A stretch of 64,000 nucleotides of DNA, taken from the NCBI RefSeq assembly GCF_001571365.1, contig NZ_BCTQ01000009.1, positions 62,001-126,000 of the forward strand. The letters run 5' to 3'. The position numbers and the translations under genes were made by a program. Positions 23,725 to 32,361 of this stretch are shown here, one piece after another. How positions within the stretch are numbered: the first letter of the stretch is position 1; each line of letters opens with the position of its first letter. This DNA comes from Achromobacter denitrificans NBRC 15125. GTDB lineage: Bacteria; Pseudomonadota; Gammaproteobacteria; Burkholderiales; Burkholderiaceae_B. The notes below the pieces were generated by a model, which had not been told where the DNA came from, searched no databases, and saw only the letters and a list, made by a program, of their open reading frames with translations.

Positions 23725-26331
23725 ATGAATAAAACGCTGATTATTGCCGAGAAGCCCTCGGTGGCCCTTGATATATCACGCGCCTTGGGAGGCTTCGCGC
23801 GCGAGGGCGACTATTTTGAAAGCGAACGTTACGTCCTCGCATCGAGCATAGGCCACTTGCTCAGCTTGGTCGCGCCCAACGATCCGGTCAAGGGGAAATG
23901 GAGCTTCACGCACCTGCCCGTGATCCCGCCGGAGTTCGAGCTGGGCCCCACCGACAAGAAATCCGCGGAACGCCTGAAGCTGCTGGTCCGCCTGGCCAAG
24001 CGCAAGGACGTGGACGCCATCATCAACGCCTGTGACGCGGGACGCGAAGGCGAACTGATCTTCCGCTACATCATTCAGTACGCGGGCGTGAAGAAGCCGA
24101 TCCAGCGCCTGTGGCTGCAATCGATGACCCAGGCCGCCATCCGCGAAGCCTTCGCCAACCTGCGCGACGACGTCCAGTTGAAGCCGCTGGAGGCCGCCGC
24201 CCGCTCGCGCGCCGAGGCCGACTGGCTGGTGGGCATCAACGGCACCCGCGCAATGACGGCCTTCAACAGCAAGGATGGCGGCTTCTTCAAGACGCCGGTG
24301 GGCCGGGTGCAGACCCCCACGCTGGCCATCGTGGCCGAGCGCGAGGAGCGCATCCGGCGCTTCGTGCCGCGCGACTACTGGGAAGTGCGCGCGCAGTTCG
24401 TGGCCGCCGCCGGCCTGTACGAAGGCCGCTGGATCGACCCCGACTTCAAGAAAGACGAGCGCGACCCCGAAAAGCGCGAATCGCGCCTGTGGTCGCAAGC
24501 CGCCGCGCAGAGCGTGGTGGCCGCCTGCCGCGACCAGCCCGGCCACGTCACCGAGGAATCCAAGCCGTCGACCCAGATGTCGCCGGCCCTGTACGACCTG
24601 ACGTCGCTCCAGCGCGAGGCCAACGGCCGCTTCGGCTTTTCGGCCAAGACCACGCTGGCGCTGGCCCAGACCCTGTACGAACGCCACAAGGCGCTGACCT
24701 ACCCGCGTACCGACTCCCGCTACCTGCCCGAGGACTACATCGCCACCGTGCAGGAAACCATGCGGGCGCTGGCCAAGGGCGGCTCCAACGCCGTGGGCGG
24801 CCTGTCGCGCCACGCGGAAACCGTCGTCGGCAAGCAATGGGTGAAGCCGAACCGCCGCATCTTCGACAACAAGAAGGTGTCGGATCACTTTGCCATCATC
24901 CCGACGCTGCAGATCCCGCACGACCTCAGCGAGGCCGAGGGCAAGCTGTACGACCTGGTGCTCAAGCGCTTCCTGGCGGTGTTCTTCCCCGCCGCGGAAT
25001 ACCGCGTCACCACGCGCATGACCGAAGTGCAGGGCCACCGCTTCCGCACCGACGGCAAGGTGCTGGTCAATCCGGGCTGGCTCACCGTCTACGGCAAGGA
25101 AGCCCAGGGCGAGGACGCCAACCTGGTGCCGGTGGCCGACGGCGAGACCGTGCGCACCGAGGACGTGGAAGCCGTGGGCCTGACCACCAAGCCGCCCGCC
25201 CGCTTCAACGAAGGCACGCTGCTGTCGGCCATGGAAGGCGCGGGCAAGCTGGTCGACGACGAGGAACTGCGCGAGGCCATGTCCGAACGCGGCCTGGGCA
25301 CGCCGGCCACGCGCGCCGCCATCATCGAAGGCCTGCTCAACGAGAGCTATCTGCGCCGCGAGGGCCGCGACCTGGTGCCCACGGCCAAGGCGCGCCAGCT
25401 GATGACGCTGCTGTCCGGCCTGGACGTGACCGAACTGACCTCGCCCGAACTCACCGGCGAATGGGAGCACAAGCTCAAGCAGATCGAGCAGGGCGGACTG
25501 GGCCGCGAGGCCTTCATGCGCGAAATCGCGCAGATGACGCAGGTCATCGTCAAGCGCGCCAAGGAATACGAGCGCGACACGGTGCCCGGCGACTACGCCA
25601 CGCTGCAGACGCCGTGCCCCAAGTGCGGCAGCGTCGTGAAGGAAAACTACCGCCGCTACGCCTGCACCAGCTGCGACTTCTCCATCGGCAAGCACCCGGG
25701 CGGTCGCACTTTCGAGCTGCCCGAAGTGGAAGAGCTGCTGGCCAAGCGCGAGATCGGTCCGCTGCAGGGCTTCATCAGCAAGATGGGCCGCCCCTTCGCG
25801 GCCATCCTGCGCATCAGCGATGAGTACAAGCTGGAATTCGACTTCGGCCAGAACGACGAAGACGACGGCGAAGCGGTGGACTTCTCCGGCCACACGCCGG
25901 TGGGCCCCTGCCCCAAGTGCCAGTCGCGCGTCTTCGAGCATGGCATGAGCTATGTCTGCGAGAAGTCCGTCGGCCCCGAAAAGAGCTGCGACTTCCGTTC
26001 CGGCAAGGTCATCCTGCAGCAGGAGATCTCGCGTGAACAGATGGAGAAGCTGCTGACGAACGGCCGCACCGATCTGCTCGACGGCTTCGTCTCCAGCCGC
26101 ACGAACCGCAAGTTCAAGGCCTTCCTCGTCCGCCAGCCGGACGGCAAGGTCGGCTTCGAGTTCGAGCCGCGTCCCGAGAAGCCCGGCCGCGCCCCGGCCA
26201 AGACGGCCACGAAGACGGCGACGAAGACCGCCACCAAGACGGCCGCCAAGACCGCCGCGAAGAAGGCGCCGGCCAAGAAGGCCGCGGCAAAGAAAGCAGT
26301 CAAGAAGGCGGCGCCGAAAAAGACCGCGTAG
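23725..26331 (+). CDS. topB: DNA topoisomerase III with Ala/Lys-rich C-terminal tail
   Basis: An 868-residue type IA topoisomerase. The TOPRIM domain has Glu9 and Asp104-Ala-Gly-Arg-Glu-Gly-Glu110. The active-site tyrosine is Tyr326 in Tyr-Pro-Arg-Thr-Asp-Ser-Arg-Tyr. Two C-terminal Cys4-type zinc elements follow (about 630-655 and 729-755). The last ~45 residues are a Lys-Ala-Thr tail of repeated Lys-Thr-Ala-Thr and Ala-Ala-Lys-Lys units, like histone H1. It relaxes or decatenates DNA during replication and recombination. The TAG stop lies inside an intergenic palindrome. Confidence 0.95.
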   Translation: MNKTLIIAEKPSVALDISRALGGFAREGDYFESERYVLASSIGHLLSLVAPNDPVKGKWSFTHLPVIPPEFELGPTDKKSAERLKLLVRLAKRKDVDAIINACDAGREGELIFRYIIQYAGVKKPIQRLWLQSMTQAAIREAFANLRDDVQLKPLEAAARSRAEADWLVGINGTRAMTAFNSKDGGFFKTPVGRVQTPTLAIVAEREERIRRFVPRDYWEVRAQFVAAAGLYEGRWIDPDFKKDERDPEKRESRLWSQAAAQSVVAACRDQPGHVTEESKPSTQMSPALYDLTSLQREANGRFGFSAKTTLALAQTLYERHKALTYPRTDSRYLPEDYIATVQETMRALAKGGSNAVGGLSRHAETVVGKQWVKPNRRIFDNKKVSDHFAIIPTLQIPHDLSEAEGKLYDLVLKRFLAVFFPAAEYRVTTRMTEVQGHRFRTDGKVLVNPGWLTVYGKEAQGEDANLVPVADGETVRTEDVEAVGLTTKPPARFNEGTLLSAMEGAGKLVDDEELREAMSERGLGTPATRAAIIEGLLNESYLRREGRDLVPTAKARQLMTLLSGLDVTELTSPELTGEWEHKLKQIEQGGLGREAFMREIAQMTQVIVKRAKEYERDTVPGDYATLQTPCPKCGSVVKENYRRYACTSCDFSIGKHPGGRTFELPEVEELLAKREIGPLQGFISKMGRPFAAILRISDEYKLEFDFGQNDEDDGEAVDFSGHTPVGPCPKCQSRVFEHGMSYVCEKSVGPEKSCDFRSGKVILQQEISREQMEKLLTNGRTDLLDGFVSSRTNRKFKAFLVRQPDGKVGFEFEPRPEKPGRAPAKTATKTATKTATKTAAKTAAKKAPAKKAAAKKAVKKAAPKKTA

Positions 26332-26514
26332 GATGGGTGGAGCGCGAGAGTTCCTAGGCAAGAACCTCGGTGCTCAACGCGCGCAACCCATGCGGCCGTG
26401 GGCAGACTGGTTTTTTGGTCCATGCCGGGCATCGTCTGCCCATAGCCGCATGGGTTGCGCGCGATGGAGGGCGGTTTTCTGGCTTAAGAACTCTCGCGCT
26501 CCACCCATCCTACG
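26327..26514. repeat. Nested palindromic repeat, site 1 (A outside, B inside)
   Basis: A 188-base element. The outer arms, 26327-26353 and 26488-26514 (CGTAGGATGGGTGGAGC and ten more bases), are a perfect 27-base inverted repeat. Inner arms 26379-26396 and 26445-26462 (GCGCGCAACCCATGCGGC) are a perfect 18-base inverted repeat, and GGGCAGAC/GTCTGCCC (26400-26407, 26434-26441) extends inward. The same A and B modules occur at 30289-30429 in reversed nesting. The left end contains the topB stop codon. Confidence 0.9.
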
Positions 26515-26524
26515 AAACCGAAAC

Positions 26525-26548
26525 AACGCCCGGGCAACCGGGCGTTTT
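26525..26548 (+). terminator. Rho-independent terminator of topB
   Basis: AACGCCCGG, GCAA tetraloop, CCGGGCGTT followed by TT. A clear hairpin with U-tract. It lies beyond the palindromic repeat, so the repeat is transcribed as the 3' untranslated region of topB. Confidence 0.85.
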
Positions 26549-26621
26549 CCATTGTTGGACGCCGGAGGCTGGGGTATTGTCTACGCCAAACCGCAGCAAC
26601 CAGACCAAAATCGAGGATGAC

Positions 26622-27680
26622 ATGAGCGCTAGCCCTGATTTCACCAACCGCCGCCGCGTGCTGGCCGCAGCCGGAGCGCTGGCCGGCATCGGCCTCGTCA
26701 ATGGCCGCGTCGCGTTCGCGCAGCCCAAGCTCGGCCGCGTGGCCTACGGCCAGGGCAGCATCGATCCGTTCTTCGCCGCCGGCTACGTCGCGTTGAAAAA
26801 GGGCTATTTCGGCGAGGGCGGGCTGGACGTCGAATACCTGAATTCGCAGAGCGGCCCGCGCACCAACCAGTTGCTGGCCGCGGGCCAGATCGTGTTCGGC
26901 GCCACCGCCGCCACCGCCGCGCCCGCGCTGACCCTGGCCGGCAAGCCCGCCACCCTGGTGTTCGGCTTCGACCGCAAGCTCACCTACGCCAACGTCATCG
27001 TGCGCCGCGAGGATTTCGAGAGCGGCAAGATCAAGTCCCTGAAGGACCTGGCGGGCAAGCGCGTGGGCGCCACCCAGCCGCAGTCCAGCACCTGGCTGAT
27101 GGCGCTGTACCTGATGCAGAAGGCCGGCGTGGCCGACAAGGTCGACATCCGCCCCCTGGGCGATCTGGCCACCATGCTGGGCGCGCTCAAGACCGGTTCG
27201 GTGTCCGCCAGCATGGCCACCATGTCCATGATGGAGCAGGCCCGCCAGGAAGGCTGGGGCGTGCCCATCTTCGACGCCACGACCGAAAGCTCGTGGAACG
27301 AGTTCATGGGCGGCGACGTGCCGGGCATCGCGGCCCTGACCCTGCAGGACACCATCCAGAAACGTCCCGAGGTGGTGCAGGCCTTCGTCACCGGGCTGGT
27401 CCGCGCGCAGGACTTCATCAGCGCCAACAGCGCCGCGGCCGTCACCGACGCCATCTACGACGACTACCTGAACGCGTTCCCGCGCGAAGCGATCGAGAAG
27501 ACGCTGGGCGTGTACAAGGAAACCGTGTTCCTGAAGGACAACCTCATCACCCAGGAGGCCTACGACCGCATGACGGCCATCATGGGCGACGGCCGCCAGT
27601 TCTCCAACGACGAGATCAAGACGGTGCCCTACGACCGTTGCGTGAACATGAGCTTCGTGCGCCGCGCCCGGGGCCTCTGA
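26622..27680 (+). CDS. NitT/TauT-type ABC transporter substrate-binding protein
   Basis: A 352-residue periplasmic binding protein of the NMT1/ThiY or SsuA-like group (nitrate, sulfonate, taurine, pyrimidine-precursor class). The N-terminus has Asn-Arg-Arg-Arg-Val-Leu followed by a hydrophobic stretch to about residue 31 (Ala-Phe-Ala), which looks like a Tat signal. Domains typical of the family follow, with a GQGSIDPFFAAGYVALKKG segment near the start. The stop overlaps the ATPase start. The ligand cannot be told; no sulfonate or nitrate enzyme is linked. The gene starts soon after the topB terminator. Confidence 0.9.
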   Translation: MSASPDFTNRRRVLAAAGALAGIGLVNGRVAFAQPKLGRVAYGQGSIDPFFAAGYVALKKGYFGEGGLDVEYLNSQSGPRTNQLLAAGQIVFGATAATAAPALTLAGKPATLVFGFDRKLTYANVIVRREDFESGKIKSLKDLAGKRVGATQPQSSTWLMALYLMQKAGVADKVDIRPLGDLATMLGALKTGSVSASMATMSMMEQARQEGWGVPIFDATTESSWNEFMGGDVPGIAALTLQDTIQKRPEVVQAFVTGLVRAQDFISANSAAAVTDAIYDDYLNAFPREAIEKTLGVYKETVFLKDNLITQEAYDRMTAIMGDGRQFSNDEIKTVPYDRCVNMSFVRRARGL

Positions 27681-28450
27681 TGATCACGCTGGACAAAGTC
27701 GGCAAGGCGTACCAGACGCGCCAGGCCACCACCCACGCCGTGGGCGAAGTCAGCCTGACGATCCCGGAGGGCGAATTCGTTTCCATCGTGGGCCCATCGG
27801 GCTGCGGCAAGAGCACGCTGCTGAACATGATCGCGGGCTTCCTGCGCCCGACCACGGGCACCATCCGCGTGGATGGCCGCGTCGTGGACGGGCAGGTGCC
27901 GCCCGCGCTGGGCTACATCTTCCAGAAGGACACGCTGCTGCCCTGGTTCAGCGTGAGGAAGAACGTCGCCCTGGGGCTGAAATTCCAGGGCGTGTCGGCC
28001 GACAAGATCGAGCGCCGCGTGGCCGAGCTGCTGGAGCTGGGCCATCTCAGCGCCTTCGCCGACGCCTTTCCGCACCAGCTGTCCGGCGGCATGCGGCGGC
28101 GCGTGGCGCTGCTGATGAGCCTGGCGGTAGAGCCCCGCATCCTCTTGCTGGACGAGCCCTTCGGGGCCCTGGACACGCACACCAAGACGCACCTGCATCG
28201 CGAGCTGATCGAAATCTGGCGCAAGCTGGGCCAGACCATCGTCATGGTCACCCACGACCTGGACGAGGCCATCCTGCTGTCCGACCGCGTGGTCGTGCTG
28301 TCCGGCCCGCCCAGCCGCGTGCTGCTGGACGAGCGCATCGCCATCCCGCATCCGCGCGACGTCTTCACGCTGCGCGAAACCCCGCAGTTCGTGACCCACG
28401 TGCAAAGCCTCTGGAGCGTTTTGGGACAGCAGTTCCGCGCCGCCGCCTGA
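27680..28450 (+). CDS. ABC transporter ATP-binding protein (NitT/TauT type)
   Basis: A 256-residue nucleotide-binding subunit. Walker A is Gly38-Pro-Ser-Gly-Cys-Gly-Lys44-Ser, the signature is Leu-Ser-Gly-Gly-Met (one residue off the usual Gln), and Walker B is LLLDEPFGALD, followed by the switch histidine in MVTHDLDEA. It energises import through the permease encoded three bases downstream. ATG at 27680 overlaps the TGA of the binding-protein gene. Confidence 0.94.
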   Translation: MITLDKVGKAYQTRQATTHAVGEVSLTIPEGEFVSIVGPSGCGKSTLLNMIAGFLRPTTGTIRVDGRVVDGQVPPALGYIFQKDTLLPWFSVRKNVALGLKFQGVSADKIERRVAELLELGHLSAFADAFPHQLSGGMRRRVALLMSLAVEPRILLLDEPFGALDTHTKTHLHRELIEIWRKLGQTIVMVTHDLDEAILLSDRVVVLSGPPSRVLLDERIAIPHPRDVFTLRETPQFVTHVQSLWSVLGQQFRAAA

Positions 28451-28453
28451 ATC

Positions 28454-29311
28454 ATGATCCCGACCGATACCTCCGACTCCCTGCAGGACCAGCTGCGGCT
28501 GGACCGCCGCGCCGGCCTGGCGCGCCGGCTGCGCATCACGCTGTGGCAGGTGCTGATCCTCGCCTTCATCCTGGGCTCCTGGGAAATCCTGACGCGCATC
28601 CCGTGGTTCGCCCAGAACACGCTGTTCGACCCCTTCTTCATCAGCCAGCCCTCGCGCGTGGCGGTGCGCCTGTGGGAATGGCTGCAGCCCGGCCCCCGCT
28701 CGGTCTGGCCGCACCTGTGGCTGACCTTGCAGGCCACCATGGTCGGGCTGTTGGTCGGGGTGGGCAGCGGTTTCATCGTGGGCATGACGCTTAGCCGCAG
28801 CCGCTTCCTGGCCGACGTGTTCAACCCGTTCATCGTGGCGTTCAACTCGATGCCGCGCATCGCCTTCGTGCCGCTCATCACCATGTTCTTCGGCCTGGGG
28901 CTGGCATCCAAGGTGGTCACGTCCTGGTTCGTGGTGTTCTTCCTGGTGTTCTTCAACACCTACAAGGGCGGCCGCAGCGTGGAGCGCGAACTGGTGGACT
29001 TCTGCCGCACGCTGGGCGGCTCGCCGCGCCAGATCCTGTGGCGAGTGCGGATCCCGACCGCCGCCGCCTGGACCTTCGCGGCGCTGCCCAACGCCATCAG
29101 TTTCGCGCTGATCGGCGTGGTGCTGGCGGAATTCGTCGGCTCCACCACGGGCATGGGCTACCTGATGATCACGGCGCTGGCGACGCTGAACGCCACCGAC
29201 ATGTTCGCGGCGGTAACGCTGCTGTCGGTCGTGGGCATCGCGCTGGTCTATTGCGTGACCTGGCTGGAGCGCCGCTTGCTGCATTGGGCGCCGGAGTTCC
29301 GCGAAGGGTAG
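28454..29311 (+). CDS. ABC transporter permease (NitT/TauT type)
   Basis: A 285-residue inner-membrane permease with about six helices and the EAA-type cytoplasmic loop around residues 190-200 (Leu-Gly-Gly-Ser-Pro-Arg-Gln-Ile). It belongs to the SsuC/TauC group. A single permease gene is usual, so it would act as a homodimer. The start lies three bases past the ATPase stop. A structured repeat begins at the base after its stop codon. Confidence 0.93.
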   Translation: MIPTDTSDSLQDQLRLDRRAGLARRLRITLWQVLILAFILGSWEILTRIPWFAQNTLFDPFFISQPSRVAVRLWEWLQPGPRSVWPHLWLTLQATMVGLLVGVGSGFIVGMTLSRSRFLADVFNPFIVAFNSMPRIAFVPLITMFFGLGLASKVVTSWFVVFFLVFFNTYKGGRSVERELVDFCRTLGGSPRQILWRVRIPTAAAWTFAALPNAISFALIGVVLAEFVGSTTGMGYLMITALATLNATDMFAAVTLLSVVGIALVYCVTWLERRLLHWAPEFREG

Positions 29312-29402
29312 GCCCACCCCCGAAGCGCTGCGCGCTCCCCCCTCAAGGGGGCGCCGCCGCGGACCGGCGGAGCCGGATCCGCGCGGCCCTGGTCGGGGCG
29401 GG
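29312..29402 (+). repeat. Structured intergenic repeat, copy R2
   Basis: Immediately follows the ABC permease stop. It reads as hairpins AGCGC-TG-CGCGCT, CCCCC-TCAA-GGGGG and CGGACCGGC-GGA-GCCGG-A-TCCG. It is near-identical to R3 (47126-47218) in the first 40 bases and alignable to R1 (17121-17211). The outer closing stem is weaker in this copy. Confidence 0.82.
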
Positions 29403-29478
29403 TCTGCCGCAAGGCAACCACCTGGTTTCCTTTGCGGCTCAAGGAAACAATACTGCTTGCTGGCTATGGATGACTGAC

Positions 29479-30258
29479 ATGAACACGCTGCCGTATCTGC
29501 GCAATTTCGAACTGGGCGGGCAGGTCGCGCTGGTGACCGGGTCGGCGCGCGGGCTAGGTTTCTGCATCGCGCGGGCGCTGGCCGGCTGCGGGGCCCGGGT
29601 GCTGATCAACGGCCGCAACGCCGCCGCCGCGCAAGCCGCGGCCGACACGTTGAAGCACGACGGCCTGGACGCGCATGCGTTGCCTTTCGACGTCAGCGAC
29701 GACGCGGCCATGCAGGCCGCGTTCGGCCGAGTCGATGCCGAACACGGCCGGCTGGACATCCTGGTGAATAACGTGGGCGCGCGCAACCGCAAGACCTTGC
29801 GCGACACGAGCCCCGCCGAGATCCGCGAGTTGATCGACACCGACCTGGTCGCCGGCATGCTGCTGGCCAAATTCGCCGCCGAACGCATGGTGCGCCAGGG
29901 CGGCGGACGCCTGATCGCGATCACCTCGGTGGTGGGCGAGCTGGCGCGCTCGGGCGACGCGGTCTATCCCGCGGCCAAGCAGGGTTTGACGGGCATGGTG
30001 CGCGCATTGGCGGCGGAATTCGGCGGCCATGGCATCACCAGCAACGCGATCGCGCCCGGCACGTTCGCCACCGAAACCAATGCCGCCATGGTGGCGGACC
30101 CGGCGGTGGGTCCGCGCATCGCTGCGCGCAATCCCATGGGGCGCTGGGGCGAGCCGGAAGAAATCGCGGGCGCAGCCGTGTTTCTGGCTTCGCCGGCGGC
30201 GTCATATGTGAACGGTCACGTGCTGGTGGTGGATGGGGGGTTGTCGATTCAGTTTTGA
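29479..30258 (+). CDS. SDR-family oxidoreductase (gluconate 5-dehydrogenase-like)
   Basis: A 259-residue classical short-chain dehydrogenase with cofactor motif Thr20-Gly-x3-Gly-x-Gly27, an NNVGA segment in the NNAG position, a catalytic Tyr-Pro-Ala-Ala-Lys and a preceding Ser in ITSVVG. The C-terminal VVDGGLSIQF is typical of gluconate/3-ketoacyl-ACP-type reductases. I chose ATG 29479, preceded by GGATG; ATG 29470, three codons upstream, is also possible. It is separated from the ABC operon by repeat R2 and may be its distal gene. Substrate unknown. Confidence 0.88.
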   Translation: MNTLPYLRNFELGGQVALVTGSARGLGFCIARALAGCGARVLINGRNAAAAQAAADTLKHDGLDAHALPFDVSDDAAMQAAFGRVDAEHGRLDILVNNVGARNRKTLRDTSPAEIRELIDTDLVAGMLLAKFAAERMVRQGGGRLIAITSVVGELARSGDAVYPAAKQGLTGMVRALAAEFGGHGITSNAIAPGTFATETNAAMVADPAVGPRIAARNPMGRWGEPEEIAGAAVFLASPAASYVNGHVLVVDGGLSIQF

Positions 30259-30288
30259 GGGTGTTGGGGGGGCATGGGTTGTCCATGA

Positions 30289-30429
30289 CCGCATGGGTTG
30301 CGCGCGATCGCGGGTAGTTTGCGTGGTCGGCGCGTCTCGCGCTTCACCCATCCTACGCGTTGTAGGATGGGTGAAGCGCGAGAATATCCCCCCGAGAAAG
30401 CCGCCCGCGATCGCGCGCAACCCATGCGG
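30289..30429. repeat. Nested palindromic repeat, site 2 (B outside, A inside)
   Basis: Outer arms 30289-30314 and 30404-30429 (CCGCATGGGTTGCGCGCG plus eight bases) are a perfect 26-base inverted repeat. Inner arms 30335-30356 and 30362-30383 (GTAGGATGGGTGAAGCGC type) are a perfect 22-base inverted repeat around a five-base centre. The modules are those of site 1 (26327-26514), but A is now inside and B outside. It fills the gap between the SDR gene and the convergent synthase gene; no separate terminator was seen. Confidence 0.9.
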
Positions 30430-30441
30430 CCACCGCCCCCT

Positions 30442-32259
30442 TTAAGTCGTCTCATCCTGATACCACACTCCCTCCGCCAGCATCATCTTCTGATGCCCAT
30501 GCCCCGCGGGCATCATCGGGAAGCAGTTCTCCTGCGCGGCCACCGCCACGTCCAGGAAGTAAGGGCCGTCGTGCGCCAGGCACTCGGCCAGCGCCGCATC
30601 CAGCTTGGCGGGGTCGTCCACTCGGGCGGCGCCCCAGCCGAACGCTTTCGCCAACGCCACGAAGTCCGGCAGCGAGGCGTTGTAGCTGTGGCTGTAGCGG
30701 CCGCCGTGGATCAGTTCCTGCCACTGGCGCACCATGCCCATGTAGCCGTTGTTGCAGAGCACGACCTTCACGGGCGTCTGGTGCTGCATGGCGGTGGACA
30801 GTTCCTGGATGTTCATCAGCACCGAGGCGTCGCCGCTGACGCAGACCACCGTTTTGTCGGGATGGCCGACCTGCGCGCCGATGGCGGCGGGCACGCCGTA
30901 GCCCATGGTGCCGGCGCCGCCCGAGGTCAGCCAGCGATTGGGCTTGTCGAAGCGCAGGTATTGCGCGGCCCACATCTGGTGCTGGCCCACGTCGGTGGAG
31001 ACGATGGCGTCACGGTCCGCCAGGACCGCGTTCAGGCGCGACATCAGGTGCTGGGGCAGGATGGCGTCGGCCGCGGGCGTGTAGCCCAGGCAATCCTGGG
31101 CGCGCCAGGCGTCGATGCGCGCCCACCAAGGCGCCAGCCGGGCGGCCTCCAGGGGCTGGTCGCCCAGCTCCGCGCGCAGCGCGGTCACCAGCGGCAGGCA
31201 GTCGCCCACCAGCGCCACGTCCACTCGCACCACCTTGTTGATCGAGGCGGGGTCGATGTCGATATGGATCTTGCGGGCATGCGGGCAGAATTCCGACAGC
31301 TTGCCGGTGATGCGGTCGTCGAAGCGGGCGCCGATGCAGACCACCAGGTCGGCGTTGTGCATGGCCAGGTTGGCCTCGACCGTGCCGTGCATGCCCAGCA
31401 TGCCGACGAATTGCGGGCTGGAGGCCGGGAAGGCGCCCAGGCCCATCAGGGTCAGGGTGCAGGGCGCGCCGGCATGGCGCACCAGGTCCGTGAAGGCCGC
31501 GCAGGCTTCGGGGCCGGCGTTCACCAGCCCGCCGCCGCCATAGAAGATGGGCCGCTTGGCCTGGGCGATCAGCGCGGCGGCGCGGCGCACGGCCGACTGC
31601 GGCAGCTTGGGCGCCAGCTTGCTGGCCTGGCGCCGCGCGCGCAGCGCCGCCAGCTTCTGTTGCGAAGGCGCGGCCGGGATGCCGTCGTCCGCGTCCCGCA
31701 GGGTGGCCAGCTGCACGTCCTTGGGGAAGTCCACCAGCACCGGGCCCGGGCGGCCGTGACGGGTCAGTTCGAAGGCGCGGCCCACCACGCCGGCCACGTC
31801 GTCCACCGCGCGGATCTGCGTGTTCCACTTGGTCACCGAGCGCGAGATGCCGATGGCATCGCACTCCTGGAAGGCATCGGTGCCGATGGCGGCCGTGGCG
31901 ACCTGGCCGCTGATGCACAGCACCGGGATCGAATCGCACATGGCGTCCAGCAGGCCGGAGGTGGTGTTGGCCATGCCGGGGCCGGATGTAACGAAAACCA
32001 CGCCCGTGCGGCCGGTGCTGCGGGCATAGCCCTCGGCGGCGTGCACGGCCGCCTGTTCGTGGCGCACCAGCACATGGCGCAGGCGCGGCTCGGCGTAGAG
32101 CGCGTCGTACAGCGGCAACACCGCGCCCCCGGGATAGCCGAAGACGGTATCCACGCCGTGGGCAATCAGCGTATCGAGCAGAATTTTCGCCCCGTTGTGA
32201 GCGGGGCGATCAGTGGCGGCAAGCGCGGCGGCGGCGGTGGGGTGCAGGCGATCGTTCAT
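30442..32259 (-). CDS. Acetolactate synthase-like ThDP-dependent enzyme, large subunit
   Basis: A 605-residue thiamine-diphosphate enzyme of the acetohydroxyacid synthase catalytic family. Catalytic Glu68 lies in Arg-His-Glu-Gln-Ala-Ala, the ThDP-binding GDAS to NN motif is near residues 478-507, and the Val-Arg-Gln-Trp-Gln region near the active site is conserved. Three domains (ThDP-pyrimidine, central FAD-type, ThDP-diphosphate) are complete. It condenses pyruvate with a 2-oxo acid. No small regulatory subunit gene (ilvH) or ilvC is nearby, and the divergent neighbour is an Lrp regulator. It may be a secondary, amino-acid-responsive synthase. Confidence 0.88.
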   Translation of the reverse strand: MNDRLHPTAAAALAATDRPAHNGAKILLDTLIAHGVDTVFGYPGGAVLPLYDALYAEPRLRHVLVRHEQAAVHAAEGYARSTGRTGVVFVTSGPGMANTTSGLLDAMCDSIPVLCISGQVATAAIGTDAFQECDAIGISRSVTKWNTQIRAVDDVAGVVGRAFELTRHGRPGPVLVDFPKDVQLATLRDADDGIPAAPSQQKLAALRARRQASKLAPKLPQSAVRRAAALIAQAKRPIFYGGGGLVNAGPEACAAFTDLVRHAGAPCTLTLMGLGAFPASSPQFVGMLGMHGTVEANLAMHNADLVVCIGARFDDRITGKLSEFCPHARKIHIDIDPASINKVVRVDVALVGDCLPLVTALRAELGDQPLEAARLAPWWARIDAWRAQDCLGYTPAADAILPQHLMSRLNAVLADRDAIVSTDVGQHQMWAAQYLRFDKPNRWLTSGGAGTMGYGVPAAIGAQVGHPDKTVVCVSGDASVLMNIQELSTAMQHQTPVKVVLCNNGYMGMVRQWQELIHGGRYSHSYNASLPDFVALAKAFGWGAARVDDPAKLDAALAECLAHDGPYFLDVAVAAQENCFPMMPAGHGHQKMMLAEGVWYQDETT

Positions 32260-32361
32260 GCTATCTATCTTATTCGTAGATCGGGAGAATATTTATCTTC
32301 TTTTCCACGGAAAACCGATAGACGGAGTAAATTTATCTTTGATATTAGGGAATCAAAGAAA
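32260..32361. promoter_or_regulatory. AT-rich divergent promoter region with Lrp-type sites
   Basis: A 102-base divergent region, far more AT-rich than its surroundings. GAATATTTATCTTC (32288-32301) and AAATTTATCTTTGATATT (32328-32345) share a TTTATCTT core, consistent with repeated degenerate AT-rich boxes for an Lrp/AsnC protein. I infer that the divergently encoded Lrp-like protein controls the synthase and itself from here. Confidence 0.5.

Noticed and set aside
26333-26620. Open frame reading through the palindrome after topB
   Set aside because: Same cause: it translates repeat site 1 and the topB terminator.
30249-30455. Small open frame (68 codons, minus strand) between the SDR and acetolactate-synthase-like genes
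   Set aside because: It lies inside the nested palindromic repeat and is only a translation of the repeat modules; no ribosome site and no family.
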